Under the pieces are notes generated by a model. It was not told the origin of the DNA, did not search any database, and worked only from the letters and a program-made list of their open reading frames with translations. The position numbers and the translations under genes were made by a program. Shown in pieces: positions 16,439 to 25,209 of a DNA stretch of 64,000 bases; position 1 is the stretch's first letter, and each line of letters opens with the position of its first letter. This stretch comes from Mumia flava (GTDB lineage: Bacteria > Actinomycetota > Actinomycetes > Propionibacteriales > Nocardioidaceae), in assembly GCF_002797495.1 (NCBI RefSeq), contig NZ_PGEZ01000003.1, positions 35,101 through 99,100 of the forward strand, given 5' to 3'.

Positions 16439-16963
16439 ATGGCCCTCGCGGTGTGCCTGCTCTTCGACCCGCGCTCGGCCCGCCGTGTGCGGGACCTGTG
16501 GACGCGGCTGGAGGACGAGGGCGTGCACACGCTGGCGACCCACACGCACGGCCGGCACCACCCGCACCTCTCGTACGCGGTGCTGCGCACGTGGGACCGT
16601 GACCGGGTCGACGCGGCACTGTCCGGTCTCGCCGACGGCGGTCCGTTCATCGCGCTCTGCCACGGGACGCTGGTCTTCCCTCGCGGCCGGGTCGCACTCG
16701 CCCCGTCCCTGCCGGCCGACGTCGCGCTGCGCCAGGACCGGGTCGTACGGGCGCTCGCGAGCGCCGGCGCGGACCTGCACCGCCACTACGGGCCGGGCGC
16801 GTGGATCCCGCACGTCTCGGTGGCGACCCGCGCACCGGGGGCCGAGCTGCCGCGCGTCGTGAAGGTCGTGACCGACGCCCTCCCCCTGGAGGTGCTGGTC
16901 GACCGAACCGCGCTGATCGACACGTCGGACGGGACGACGTGGCCGCTGGACGGTGTGCTGTGA
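16439..16963 (+). CDS. 2H phosphoesterase (2'-5' RNA ligase superfamily)
   Basis: 174 residues with the two HxS motifs of the 2H superfamily: HLS in HHPHLSYAV (about residues 40-48) and HVS in WIPHVSVAT (about 120-128). These enzymes open 2',3'-cyclic phosphates or cleave 2'-5' linkages. The start is the ATG at 16439, after GGAGG. Its stop overlaps the GTG of the HD-GYP/LuxR gene, so the two are made together, which hints at a nucleotide- or RNA-linked regulatory pair. The substrate is not known. Confidence 0.82.
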   Translation: MALAVCLLFDPRSARRVRDLWTRLEDEGVHTLATHTHGRHHPHLSYAVLRTWDRDRVDAALSGLADGGPFIALCHGTLVFPRGRVALAPSLPADVALRQDRVVRALASAGADLHRHYGPGAWIPHVSVATRAPGAELPRVVKVVTDALPLEVLVDRTALIDTSDGTTWPLDGVL

Positions 16964-18537
16964 GCGACGGAGCGGGGCCGTGCCCGACCGTGCCGGCCGG
17001 GGAACCGGTCCGGGTCGCGGACCTGGTCGCGGGGCTGTCGCGCCTGGCGGACCTCGGGTTCGGTCTCCCCTCCGGTACGGCGCTGCGCGGGTGCGCGCTG
17101 GCGACGCGTCTGGCCCGCGCAACGGGTGCCGGGGATGCGGAGGTCCGCGCGACCTACTACACCGCGCTCCTGCACCACGTCGGGTGCGTGGGGTGGGCGA
17201 CGGAGTCGGCGGCGGTGTTCGGAGAGAACCTCACAGTCAATCGCGCGGCCGCCGTCACCGACCTGGCGTCGACGGCCGCGATCGTCCGAACGTTCCTCCC
17301 CGGTGCCACCGCCAGTCTGCGACCGCTGGCCCGGGCCCGCGCGACCGCGTCCGGCGTGCTGCACCTGCGCGGGTGGGGCGACGGGTTCGTCGCGACCGCG
17401 TGCGAGGTCGCGTGCGCGTCGGCGGGTCGGCTCCACCTGCCGCGGGCGGTGCAGGACGCGCTGCTGCACGTGTTCGATCTGTGGGCGCCTCCGCGCGGCG
17501 CAGTGGTCCCGGGCGGGTCTGCGATCCCGCTGGCCGCGCGGATCGCCCGGCTCGCCGGGATCGCCGTCCTGTTCGACGAGCTCGGCGGTCCCGAGGTGGC
17601 GATGCAGGCCCTCGAACGACGCTCCGGCGGGATGCTCGACCCAGACCTCGTCACCGTCTTCCGCGGCCACCGTGACGCTCTGCTGCCGGAGGAGCCGATC
17701 GGGGTCGAGGGGGTGCTCGCGCTCGAGCCGCACCCGTACGCGGTGACGGACGAGCCGGCGGCGGTCGCACGGCTGTACGGGGAGCTGGCTGATCTGGTGA
17801 GCCCGAAGCTGACCGGGCACGCGGCCGGGGTCGCGCGGCTCGCGACCGCGGCCGGGGTTGCGCTCGGCCTGCCCGACGCCGACGTCCGGGATCTCGAGGT
17901 CGCCGGCTGGCTCGCCGACGTCGGCGTGGTCGCGGTCTCCAATGCCGTCTGGGACGCGCCCGGCCGGCTCGATGTCGACGCATGGGAACAGGTGCGCCTG
18001 CACCCGTACCATGCGAGCAGGATCGTCGCCGCCTCCCCGACGCTGGCCCGGCTCGCACCCGCGGTCGCGCGCCATCACGAGCACCTCGACGGCAGCGGCT
18101 ACCCGTTCGGTCTGACGGCCCGGCATCTGACGACGGTCGAACGGGTGCTGGCTGTCGCGGTCGCCTACCGGACGGCCCTCGAACCGCGCCCGCACCGCCC
18201 GGCGGCCAGCCCGGACGGGGCCGCCGAGCGCATCACGGGCCGGGCACGCTGCGGGCAGCTCGACGCCGACGCGGTCCGAGCGGTCTTGGAGGTTGCCGGC
18301 CACGCCCACCCGGCGCGGATCGCCGTGCCCCTGCCGGCCGGGCTGTCGGTGCGGGAGGCGGAAGTCCTCGGTCTGCTCGCACGCGGTCTGAGCAACGCCG
18401 CGATCGCGGAGGCTCTGGTGATCTCGCGTCGTACGGCCGAGCACCACGTCCAGCACGCGTACGCGAAGATCGGCGTCTCGACCCGCGCCGCGGCCACGCT
18501 CTTCGCGGTCAAGCACGACCTCCTCGGACCACGCTGA
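16960..18537 (+). CDS. HD-GYP-like regulator with C-terminal LuxR DNA-binding domain
   Basis: 525 residues. An N-terminal HD-like region (ATYYTALLHHVGCVGW, about 60-75) and a second HD-GYP-like domain (about 285-400) are seen. The second has LTGHAAGVARLA and HHEHLDGSGYPFGL, but the central HD pair is AD in AGWLADVGVV. A LuxR helix-turn-helix (about 460-520: LSVREAEVLGLLARGLSNAAIAEALVISRRTAEHHVQ) closes the protein. The changed HD pair suggests reduced or lost phosphodiesterase activity, so the domain may sense a nucleotide and control transcription. Starts at a GTG overlapping the 2H gene stop (GTGA). Confidence 0.85.
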   Translation: MSDGAGPCPTVPAGEPVRVADLVAGLSRLADLGFGLPSGTALRGCALATRLARATGAGDAEVRATYYTALLHHVGCVGWATESAAVFGENLTVNRAAAVTDLASTAAIVRTFLPGATASLRPLARARATASGVLHLRGWGDGFVATACEVACASAGRLHLPRAVQDALLHVFDLWAPPRGAVVPGGSAIPLAARIARLAGIAVLFDELGGPEVAMQALERRSGGMLDPDLVTVFRGHRDALLPEEPIGVEGVLALEPHPYAVTDEPAAVARLYGELADLVSPKLTGHAAGVARLATAAGVALGLPDADVRDLEVAGWLADVGVVAVSNAVWDAPGRLDVDAWEQVRLHPYHASRIVAASPTLARLAPAVARHHEHLDGSGYPFGLTARHLTTVERVLAVAVAYRTALEPRPHRPAASPDGAAERITGRARCGQLDADAVRAVLEVAGHAHPARIAVPLPAGLSVREAEVLGLLARGLSNAAIAEALVISRRTAEHHVQHAYAKIGVSTRAAATLFAVKHDLLGPR

Positions 18538-18540
18538 GCC

Positions 18541-18640
18541 ACGCCTCCGGGCCGGCGGTGAGCTGGTTCCCACGCCTCCGGACCGGCGGTGAGCTGGTTC
18601 CCACGCCTCCGGACCGGCGGTGAGCTGGTTCCCACGCCTC
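18541..18640. repeat. Three tandem 31-bp direct repeats plus a partial fourth
   Basis: Units at 18541-18571, 18572-18602 and 18603-18633 differ by one base; a truncated unit starts at 18634. Each contains GGTGAGCTGGTTCCC, which is the left arm of the hairpin that follows. It lies immediately after the LuxR stop codon. Confidence 0.9.
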
Positions 18641-18667
18641 CACTCTCGGTGGGAACCAGCTCACCGC
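18617..18667. terminator. Terminator-like hairpin made from the last repeat unit
   Basis: 17-bp stem (18617-18633 with 18651-18667) and a 17-base loop, no T-run. The upstream repeat units carry identical alternative left arms. It follows the HD-GYP/LuxR gene. Confidence 0.6.
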
Positions 18668-18774
18668 GCGCACCCGAGGAAGCCGGCGGATCCGGCGCGG
18701 ATGGGCAGACCTACCGATGCCGGGTGCGTTCCGACCGGCGGAGCCTGGGGACATCGCGACCGAGGAGGGTCACC

Positions 18775-19599
18775 ATGATCACCACCGGCACCACCACGTA
18801 CCCCGTCGTCTCGCCCGACGGCACCACGATCGACGTCCACGTCCGGGGTGACGGACGACCGGTCGTGATCGTGCACGGCACCACGTCGACCCACCGCTCC
18901 TGGGACGCCTTCGTCGACGCACTCGACGGCCGGGTCCGCACGTACGTCCTCGACCGCCGCGGGCGGCTGGGCAGCACCGACACCGAGCCGTACGCCTTCG
19001 CCCGCGAGGTCGACGACCTCGTCGCCGTCGTCGCCGACGTGGCGGAGCGGGAGGGCTGCGACGTCGACGTGTTCGGGCACTCGTACGGCGGGGCGATCGC
19101 GTTCCTCGCCGCTCCGCGCTGCGGCCGGCTGCGGCGGCTCATGCTGTACGAGGGGTGGCCGACCCCCGACCGGGCCGACCGCGAGGTCGACGAAGAGCTT
19201 CTGCGCGCGATCGAGGCACCGCTGGCCGCGGGCCACCCCGACGAGGCGTTGCGCGTCTTCTATCGGAGGATGGTCCGGATGACCGACGCCGAGCTCGATG
19301 CCGTCGCCGCCGACCCGGCCTGGCCGGCCCGGGTCTCGACCGCCGCGACGATCCCCCGCGAGCTGCGTGCGTTCGGCGAACTCGCGTTCGACCCGGCTGC
19401 TGCGGCTGCGATCCGCGTCCCGACCCTGCTGCTCGTCGGGGCCGACTCGCCCGACGCGATCGCCGCCGACCCCGACGTGGTCGCCGCCGCGATCCCGGAC
19501 GCCCGGATCCAGCTCCTCCCCGGGCAGACCCACATGGCTCACGTGGCGGGACCCGACCTGCTCGCCGACGCGATCGTCACCTTCCTTCACGCTGTGTGA
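18775..19599 (+). CDS. Alpha/beta hydrolase
   Basis: 274 residues: oxyanion region VVIVHGTTSTHRSWDAF, nucleophile elbow GHSYGG, acid region LLVGADSPDAI and catalytic His in GQTHMAHV. The ATG at 18775 follows GAGGAGGG. Probable esterase, lactonase or related hydrolase; nothing in the context fixes a substrate. The adjacent MarR gene is convergent, not divergent, so it need not be its regulator. Confidence 0.9.
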   Translation: MITTGTTTYPVVSPDGTTIDVHVRGDGRPVVIVHGTTSTHRSWDAFVDALDGRVRTYVLDRRGRLGSTDTEPYAFAREVDDLVAVVADVAEREGCDVDVFGHSYGGAIAFLAAPRCGRLRRLMLYEGWPTPDRADREVDEELLRAIEAPLAAGHPDEALRVFYRRMVRMTDAELDAVAADPAWPARVSTAATIPRELRAFGELAFDPAAAAAIRVPTLLLVGADSPDAIAADPDVVAAAIPDARIQLLPGQTHMAHVAGPDLLADAIVTFLHAV

Positions 19600-19638
19600 A
19601 CGCAGGCCCGTCTCGGTCCGCGCGTTCGGGGGGCCAGG

Positions 19639-20097
19639 TCACACAGCGCGACGGGGCGAGCCGCCGTCGCCCAGGACGCTGCGGAGCAGCGACACGAGCT
19701 GCTCACGCTCGGCGTCGGTCAGTGCCGACAGCGTCTCGGCCTGCGCCCCGCGGATCCGCTCGTCGAGCTCGTCGAGCCGCCGTCGGCCATCGGCCGTGAG
19801 CGTCAGGAGGTTGCGTCGACGGTCGGCGGGATCGGGTTCGCGGACCACGCAGCCGGCGTCCGCGAGGCGGTCGACCAGGCGGACGACGTCGCTGCGGTCG
19901 AGCCCGATCCGGCCGGCGAGCTCCACCTGACTGATCGGGCCCTGCTCGTCCAGGCATGCCAGGGCGGCGAACTCGCTGCGATGACCGTCCACACCGGTGA
20001 GCGCCGACGCGACCTCGCGCCGGGCGTGCAGGGCCGCCTGGGCCAGCAGCCAGCTGGGGAGCGTACGCAGCCGCTCGGGCGCCTCGTCGAGATTCAC
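19639..20097 (-). CDS. MarR-family transcriptional regulator
   Basis: 152 residues with the MarR winged helix (about 45-110: FAALACLDEQGPISQVELAGRIGLDRSDVVRLVDRLADAGCVVREPDPADRRRNLLTLT). GTG start at 20097. Divergent from the NTF2-like gene with 70 bp between the starts, so it probably controls that gene and itself. Confidence 0.92.
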   Translation of the reverse strand: MNLDEAPERLRTLPSWLLAQAALHARREVASALTGVDGHRSEFAALACLDEQGPISQVELAGRIGLDRSDVVRLVDRLADAGCVVREPDPADRRRNLLTLTADGRRRLDELDERIRGAQAETLSALTDAEREQLVSLLRSVLGDGGSPRRAV

Positions 20098-20167
20098 GTT
20101 GTCACGGTAGCGGGCTCTGCCTATTGTTGGTATTACCCATCATTGGTTACTCCACGAAAGGGAGCTC
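20098..20167. promoter_or_regulatory. Divergent promoter region of the MarR and NTF2-like genes
   Basis: Unusually AT-rich for the window. It contains the dyad GGTATTACC (20129-20137) and two similar blocks, ATTGTTGGTAT and ATTGGTTAC. A likely MarR operator. Confidence 0.45.
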
Positions 20168-20629
20168 ATGTCCACCACCCTCTCCAGCACCGACGCCACC
20201 CCAGCAAGCCTGACCGACGAGCACGTGCTCACCACGCTGATGAGCCGGCTCGGTCGCTGCCTCGACACGGGCGACTTCGACGGCCTGCGGCACCTGTTCG
20301 CCGCCGACGCCGAGGTCACGACGCCGGGCGGCACCGCACGGGGCCACGACGCCCTCGTCGCGCAGGCCCGCAAGCGCCACAGCGCCGACGCCGGCGTCTG
20401 GCACAGCATCACCAACCCGCTGACCGACATCGACGGCGACGAGGCCGACCTGCGGGCCAACCTGCTGGTCGCGTTCGCGCACGACGGCCCGGCCGACCCG
20501 TCCCCGTTCCTGCTCGGCGAGGTGTACGAGGCGCACGCGCGCCGTGCCGCCGACGGCTGGCGGCTGACCCGGCTGCGGAGCATCCCGGTCTGGACCCTCA
20601 ACCGTCCGGACACCCTGCCGGGCGACTGA
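20168..20629 (+). CDS. SnoaL/NTF2-like protein
   Basis: 153-residue alpha+beta barrel protein of the SnoaL/NTF2-like group: CLDTGDFDGLRHLFAADAEVTTPGGTARGHDALVAQARKRH, then a GEVYEAHARRAADGWRLTRLRS strand pair. Members bind small hydrophobic ligands and some are isomerases or hydratases. AAAGGGAG precedes the ATG. Probably repressed by the divergent MarR protein. Confidence 0.85.
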   Translation: MSTTLSSTDATPASLTDEHVLTTLMSRLGRCLDTGDFDGLRHLFAADAEVTTPGGTARGHDALVAQARKRHSADAGVWHSITNPLTDIDGDEADLRANLLVAFAHDGPADPSPFLLGEVYEAHARRAADGWRLTRLRSIPVWTLNRPDTLPGD

Positions 20630-20745
20630 CCGGCCGCACCCGGCCGTACGAGATCCATGACCGTGTCGGCGGCCGCGGACACGGCAGTGGACGCGGCCGT
20701 CGGCCGATGCTAGGACGGAACGGACGCTACGTGGGAGGCATCACC

Positions 20746-21852
20746 GTGACCGACATCGACAGCAGTGTCAGCCCGCCGGCCGCGCTCGCCGAGCGCGACG
20801 ACGCGATCACGATCGACGAGCTGCGGCTCGCGACCCGCAACCACGGGATGCCGCTGGAGGTGCTCGACCTCGACGTGACGCCGCCCGGACTGCACTACGT
20901 CCTCGTGCACTACGACATCCCGCTGGTCGACCCGGCGACCTGGACGCTCGAGGTCGACGGGCACGTCGACACCCCGCTGAGCCTGACCGCGGCGGACCTC
21001 GACACGCTCCCGGCGGCGAGCGCGCGGGTCACGCTCGAGTGCGCCGGCAACGGGCGCGCCCGGACCTCACCGCGTCCGCTCAGCCAGCCGTGGCTCGACG
21101 AGGCCGTCGGCACGGCGTCGTGGTCCGGCGTCCGCCTGGACGCGATCCTCGAACGCGCGGGAGTCCTGCCGGGCGCGGTCGACGTCGTCTTCACCGGCGC
21201 CGACCACGGGGTCGAGCGCGGGGTCGAGCAGGACTACCAGCGCGCCCTCTCGGTCGAAGAGATCGACCGCGGCGAGGCGTTCCTCGCGACGTCGATGAAC
21301 GGCGTGCCGCTCCCGCCGCAGCACGGGGCGCCGCTGCGGCTCGTCGTGCCCGGCTGGTACGGGATGGCGCACGTGAAGTGGCTGACCCGCATCACCGTCC
21401 TCGACCACGCGTTCGACGGGTTCCAGAACGCCACGGCGTACCGGATCAAGACCGACCCGGACGACCCCGGCGTGCCGGTGACCCGGATCGAGCCGCGCGC
21501 GCTGATCCGACCGCCCGGGTTCCCCGACTTCCAGACCCGCACGCGCGTGGTCGACGCCGGCCCGGTGACGCTGTCCGGCCGAGCCTGGTCCGGGCACGCG
21601 CCGATCGAGCGGGTCGAGGTCAGCACCGACGACGGCACCACCTGGTCCGACGCCGAGGTCGAGCCGGCCGGCACCGACCCGTACGCCTGGCGGCGCTGGA
21701 CGGCGCGGTGGGACGCCGAGCCCGGACGCACGGTCCTGCGCGTCCGGGCCACGGACGCCTCCGGCCGCAGCCAGCCGCTGGAACAGCAGTGGAACCGTCA
21801 GGCGATGGCCAACAGCCACGCCCAGGCCGTCCCGGTGCTGGTGCGCGGCTGA
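20746..21852 (+). CDS. Sulfite-oxidase-like molybdopterin enzyme
   Basis: 368 residues: an oxidoreductase molybdopterin-binding domain with the Mo-ligating Cys in VTLECAGNGR and the typical GWYGMAHVKWLTRITVLD segment. A Mo-co dimerisation domain follows (about 265-360: VEVSTDDGTTWSDAEV...RVRATDASGRSQPLEQQWN). No heme domain, signal peptide or twin-arginine motif is seen, so it appears to be a cytoplasmic sulfite-oxidase-like protein with an unknown electron acceptor. The GTG at 20746 follows GGGAGG. Confidence 0.88.
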   Translation: MTDIDSSVSPPAALAERDDAITIDELRLATRNHGMPLEVLDLDVTPPGLHYVLVHYDIPLVDPATWTLEVDGHVDTPLSLTAADLDTLPAASARVTLECAGNGRARTSPRPLSQPWLDEAVGTASWSGVRLDAILERAGVLPGAVDVVFTGADHGVERGVEQDYQRALSVEEIDRGEAFLATSMNGVPLPPQHGAPLRLVVPGWYGMAHVKWLTRITVLDHAFDGFQNATAYRIKTDPDDPGVPVTRIEPRALIRPPGFPDFQTRTRVVDAGPVTLSGRAWSGHAPIERVEVSTDDGTTWSDAEVEPAGTDPYAWRRWTARWDAEPGRTVLRVRATDASGRSQPLEQQWNRQAMANSHAQAVPVLVRG

Positions 21853-21886
21853 CACGCACCCTCGCGTCAGCGGCTGACCGTCCTCC

Positions 21887-22729
21887 TCATCGCACGGTCC
21901 CCGTCACCAGCAGGTACTCCCACTCCATCACGACACCGTCGTCGCCACCGTGGTCGTAGCGGCGCGCGAGGTCGGCGAGCTCCGCGTCCAGCGCGGCGAC
22001 CCGCTCGGGGTCCTCGGCGTTGAACCCGTACGCGACGATCGTCGGCCCGTACGCCTCCTTGAAGAGGTCCCGGAAGTCCTCCGGCGCCGCGAACGCCTCG
22101 ACGCGGACCGTCCGACGCTCCAGCCGGAGGTCGGCCACCCGGTCGCCGAACAGCTCGCGGACGTGGTCCTCGCTCCCCCACAGCGGCGGCGGCTGCGCCC
22201 CGGGCGGGGGCGGCGGCGCGAACGGCTTCATCGTCGCGAACATCTGGCCGATGAACCCCTGCGGCGTCCAGCTGATCAGCCCGATCCGCCCGCCCGGCGC
22301 GCACACGCGGACGAGCTCGTCGGCCGCCGGGCCGTGGTGCGGCGCGAACATCACGCCGACGCACGACATCACGACGTCGAACCCGTCGTCGTCGTACGGC
22401 AGCGCCTCCGCGTCGGCCTCCTGCCACTCCAGCGTCGCCCCGCGCTCGTCCGCGGCGGCACGGCCGGCATCCAGCAGGGCCGGCGACAGGTCGCTCGCGA
22501 CGACGTCCGCTCCGCGGAGCGCGGCCGGGATCGCCGCGTTGCCGGCCCCGGCGGCCACGTCGAGCACCCGCTCGCCCGCCCGTACGCCGAGCGCCTCGAC
22601 CAGCGTCGCTCCGAGCCCCGGGATCACCGTCCGCTCGACGGCGGGATAGTCGCCCATCCCCCACATCGCCCGGTGCTTGCCCTTCAGCGCCTGGTCCTCG
22701 GGCGTACCGACGCCCTGGTTGTCCCCCAT
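21887..22729 (-). CDS. SAM-dependent class I methyltransferase
   Basis: 280 residues. The SAM-binding motif is VLDVAAGAGNAAIPAALRGADVVASDLSPALLDAGR (about 58-95), followed by EADAEALPYDDDGFDVVMSCVGVMFAP. UbiE-like small-molecule methyltransferase; acceptor unknown. Divergent from an HxlR regulator, which probably controls it. Confidence 0.9.
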   Translation of the reverse strand: MGDNQGVGTPEDQALKGKHRAMWGMGDYPAVERTVIPGLGATLVEALGVRAGERVLDVAAGAGNAAIPAALRGADVVASDLSPALLDAGRAAADERGATLEWQEADAEALPYDDDGFDVVMSCVGVMFAPHHGPAADELVRVCAPGGRIGLISWTPQGFIGQMFATMKPFAPPPPPGAQPPPLWGSEDHVRELFGDRVADLRLERRTVRVEAFAAPEDFRDLFKEAYGPTIVAYGFNAEDPERVAALDAELADLARRYDHGGDDGVVMEWEYLLVTGTVR

Positions 22730-22864
22730 CGTGCTTCCTTCCTCGTGGTGGTTCCTCGGGTCAGGACGCTACGAACGAGGCCGGGGTCGCGCCTAGTACC
22801 GGATCTGTACCACCGGCGTGCAACGCCGGCCGGGCAGCGACGGACGCAGGCGTACGGTGACCAG

Positions 22865-23551
22865 ATGGGTGCGTCGTACCACCAGTTCTGCCCGGTCGCG
22901 AAGGCGATGGAGCTGCTCGACGAACGCTGGACGCTGCTCGTCGTGCGCGAGCTCGTGATCGGCAGCCGGCACTTCAACGAGCTGCGCCGCGGGCTCCCGC
23001 GGATGTCGCCGACGCTGCTGTCCAAGCGGCTCCAGCAGCTGGTCCGGGCCGGGGTCGTGCAGCGCCGCGTCGACGGCGACGACGTGACGTACGAGCTGAC
23101 GCCGGCCGGCGCCGAGCTGCGCGGCGTGGTCGAGACGATCGGTCAGTGGGGCACGCGCTGGATCGGTGAGCTCGGGGACGCCGACCTGGACCCGAACCTG
23201 CTCCTGTGGGACATGCACCGCAACGTCGACCGGGCCGCGGTCGACGAGATCCCGGCGGTCGTGCACGTGGCCTTTCCCGAGATGACGGGTCGGCTCCGTG
23301 ACTGGTGGCTGGTGATCGACGCCGACGAGGTCGACGTGTGCGACATCGACCCGGGCCGTCCGGTCACGGTCACGATGACCTCCAGCCTGCGCGACCTCAC
23401 CCGCGTGTGGCGCGGCGACCTGACCTGGACCGACGCCGTCCGCAGCGGCCGGCTCCACGTGGACGGGCCGGCGGCCGTACGGCGGGCGCTGCCGGGCTGG
23501 TTCACGATGTCGGACTTCGCGTCGGTGCCACGCCCCGCCGCCGTGGGCTGA
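22865..23551 (+). CDS. HxlR-family regulator with C-terminal SCP2-like domain
   Basis: 228 residues. The HxlR winged helix (about 5-100) includes CPVAKAMELLDERWTLLVVRELVIGSRHFNELRRGLPRMSPTLLSKRLQQL. A C-terminal extension (about 120-220: WWLVIDADEVDVCDIDPGRPVTVTMTSSLRDLTRVWRGDLTW) resembles an SCP2 sterol-carrier fold and is common in actinobacterial HxlR proteins. It may bind a lipid-like effector. Divergent from the methyltransferase gene. Confidence 0.88.
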   Translation: MGASYHQFCPVAKAMELLDERWTLLVVRELVIGSRHFNELRRGLPRMSPTLLSKRLQQLVRAGVVQRRVDGDDVTYELTPAGAELRGVVETIGQWGTRWIGELGDADLDPNLLLWDMHRNVDRAAVDEIPAVVHVAFPEMTGRLRDWWLVIDADEVDVCDIDPGRPVTVTMTSSLRDLTRVWRGDLTWTDAVRSGRLHVDGPAAVRRALPGWFTMSDFASVPRPAAVG

Positions 23552-23575
23552 GCCGGCTCCCGGTCGGGCCGACGC

Positions 23576-24103
23576 TCAGGCGAGCACCAGGCAGCTGCTC
23601 GTCGCGTACGCGAGCAGCCGCCCGTCGGAATCGAGCAGCTGCGCCTCCGCGAGGGCCGTCGTGCGGCCGCGGTGCATCACCCGGCCGATGCAGCGCACCG
23701 GCCCGGAATCGACCGTGAGTCGCCGGAGGAACTTCACCGTCAGGTCCTGGCTGGTGTAGCCGACGCCGGCGGGCAGCGTGGAGTGGACGGCGCAGCCCGC
23801 CGCGGAGTCGAGCAGCGTCGCGTAGACCCCGCCGTGTACGGAGCCGATCGGGTTGTAGTGGTACTCCTGCGGCGTCAGCGTGAACTCGACGTGCCCGTCC
23901 TCCACCACGGTCAGGTCGAAGCCGACCAGCGTGGCGATCGGTGGTGCGGGCAGGTCGCCGTCACGGACGGCGCGGAGTGCGCCGAGGCCGCTCAGCGCGA
24001 TCGCACCCTGGGCCGTCGCCATCGGGTCGGCCCAGCGGTGCGTACGCTCCCGCGGGGCGTCCGATGCGTGCTCGGCGCGGTGCTCAGTGGTCGGTGCGGA
24101 CAT
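23576..24103 (-). CDS. PaaI-like hotdog thioesterase
   Basis: 175 residues with a hotdog fold: the central helix IGSVHGGVYATLLDSAAGCAVHSTLPAGVGYTSQDLTVKFLRRLT contains the family HGG(V)-D pattern. Hydrolyses acyl-CoA thioesters. GAGGAGG precedes the ATG at 24103. The start lies inside the upstream HxlR gene (20-bp overlap), so the two are cotranscribed. Confidence 0.87.
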   Translation of the reverse strand: MSAPTTEHRAEHASDAPRERTHRWADPMATAQGAIALSGLGALRAVRDGDLPAPPIATLVGFDLTVVEDGHVEFTLTPQEYHYNPIGSVHGGVYATLLDSAAGCAVHSTLPAGVGYTSQDLTVKFLRRLTVDSGPVRCIGRVMHRGRTTALAEAQLLDSDGRLLAYATSSCLVLA

Positions 24104-24626
24104 CGGTTCCTCCTCGGCGCTGCGCGCGGCGCGCCCGTCGTCGTTCGTCGAGGCGCGCGAACCGCTCGCGCGTCGGTGCGCTCGCGGCCGGGCCGGGCGC
24201 GGCGTGGAGTCGCATGCGGGCGACCGGCGTACCGGACGCGGCATCGGTCATCACCGGCTCGATCTCGCGTCCGGTGTCGAGGTCACGCAGGGTCACGAAG
24301 CGGTCCTCGGGAGCGAGCTCGGCGTTGCCCCACGCGAGCAGCGCGAGCACGACGGTCTGCGCGGACCGACCTCGGGCGGTCAGGACGTACTCGTCGCGCG
24401 GCGGGCGCTCGCTGTAGCGGCGCTTCTCCAGCAGGCCCTTGTCGACGAGCGTGCGGAGCCGTCGGCTGAGCATCCCGGGCGCGATCGGCAGGTCCTCGGC
24501 GAACTCGTCGAACCGCCGGATCCCGTCCAGCGCGTCGCGCAGGATCATCAGGCTCCACCAGTCGCCCAGGTCGTCGACGCTGCGGGCGATCGGGCACTCG
24601 AGCTCGCTCAGGTCCGTCCGCTTCAC
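24084..24626 (-). CDS. HxlR-family transcriptional regulator
   Basis: 180 residues. The HxlR winged helix begins LECPIARSVDDLGDWWSLMILRDALDGIRRFDEFAEDLPIAPGMLSRRLRTLVDKGLL. The C-terminal tail (about 150-180) is highly basic. GTG start at 24626. A perfect inverted repeat about 12-36 bp upstream is probably its own operator. Overlaps the thioesterase gene. Confidence 0.9.
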   Translation of the reverse strand: MKRTDLSELECPIARSVDDLGDWWSLMILRDALDGIRRFDEFAEDLPIAPGMLSRRLRTLVDKGLLEKRRYSERPPRDEYVLTARGRSAQTVVLALLAWGNAELAPEDRFVTLRDLDTGREIEPVMTDAASGTPVARMRLHAAPGPAASAPTRERFARLDERRRARRAQRRGGTDVRTDH

Positions 24627-24637
24627 ACCCGCCTCCT

Positions 24638-24662
24638 GGTTACTACTATCTTGATAGTAACC
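24638..24662. promoter_or_regulatory. Operator upstream of the HxlR/thioesterase unit
   Basis: GGTTACTA (24638-24645) and TAGTAACC (24655-24662) are perfectly complementary. Inside lies a second dyad, ACTATC-TT-GATAGT. AT-rich against a GC-rich background. Confidence 0.7.
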
Positions 24663-25209
24663 TCAACGCGGGGATCCGTCGAGAGCGAACCGCACGTCCC
24701 CCTGCCGGTCGCGAGTCGCCGCTGGCGGGGTCGCGAGTCGCGGGTGGTGCGCTCGCGGGTCGCCGCTGGCGGGGTCGCGAGTCACGCGCTGTGAAGACGT
24801 GCCTGCGTTCGGCCAGCTCGGACGGACGGGCCTGCGTTCTCGACCGTCAGCGGGTCGTCGTGCAGGCACCTGCGTCCCCGGGCGGCAGAGCCGGACGAAG
24901 GGGCCTGCAAAGGAGCGGCACGTCGGTTTCGTACGCAGGCACGTGCGGCGCGGTGGCCCGTACGCAGGCACGTCATCCCGCCGCGATGACGATCATGCGC
25001 CCGCGTCGGCTCTCGCCGAGCGACGTTCCGTCACCTGGAGCGACGGTACGAATCGCCGCCGGGTGTCACGCTTCGTCGCTCGGTGCGGATCGTGTCCGGT
25101 CTCTCCACGCCATACGTTGCCGGAACCCTCACGACCGACGTGACCCGAGACCGGAGGCGCTGACCGCCCCTTCACGAAGACGAACCACGCGTCCCCTAAG
25201 ATCCCGGGC
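24663..25209. other. Long intergenic region with repeats, no convincing gene
   Basis: No frame here looks like a protein gene. A 25-bp direct repeat is found at 24715-24739 and 24759-24783. Four variants of ACGTGCCTGCGT, two in each orientation, follow near 24797, 24829, 24940 and 24962; they could fold as a long imperfect hairpin. The GTG-initiated membrane protein gene begins just after it. Confidence 0.6.

Noticed and set aside
18541..18640. Possible CRISPR array
   Set aside because: The 31-bp units are contiguous with no spacers between them and their sequence is the arm of the following hairpin. No cas genes are nearby.
19981..21852. Longer start for the sulfite-oxidase-like gene
   Set aside because: The extension overlaps the MarR and NTF2-like genes and is low-complexity. 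The GTG at 20746 has a good ribosome-binding site and precedes the conserved domain.
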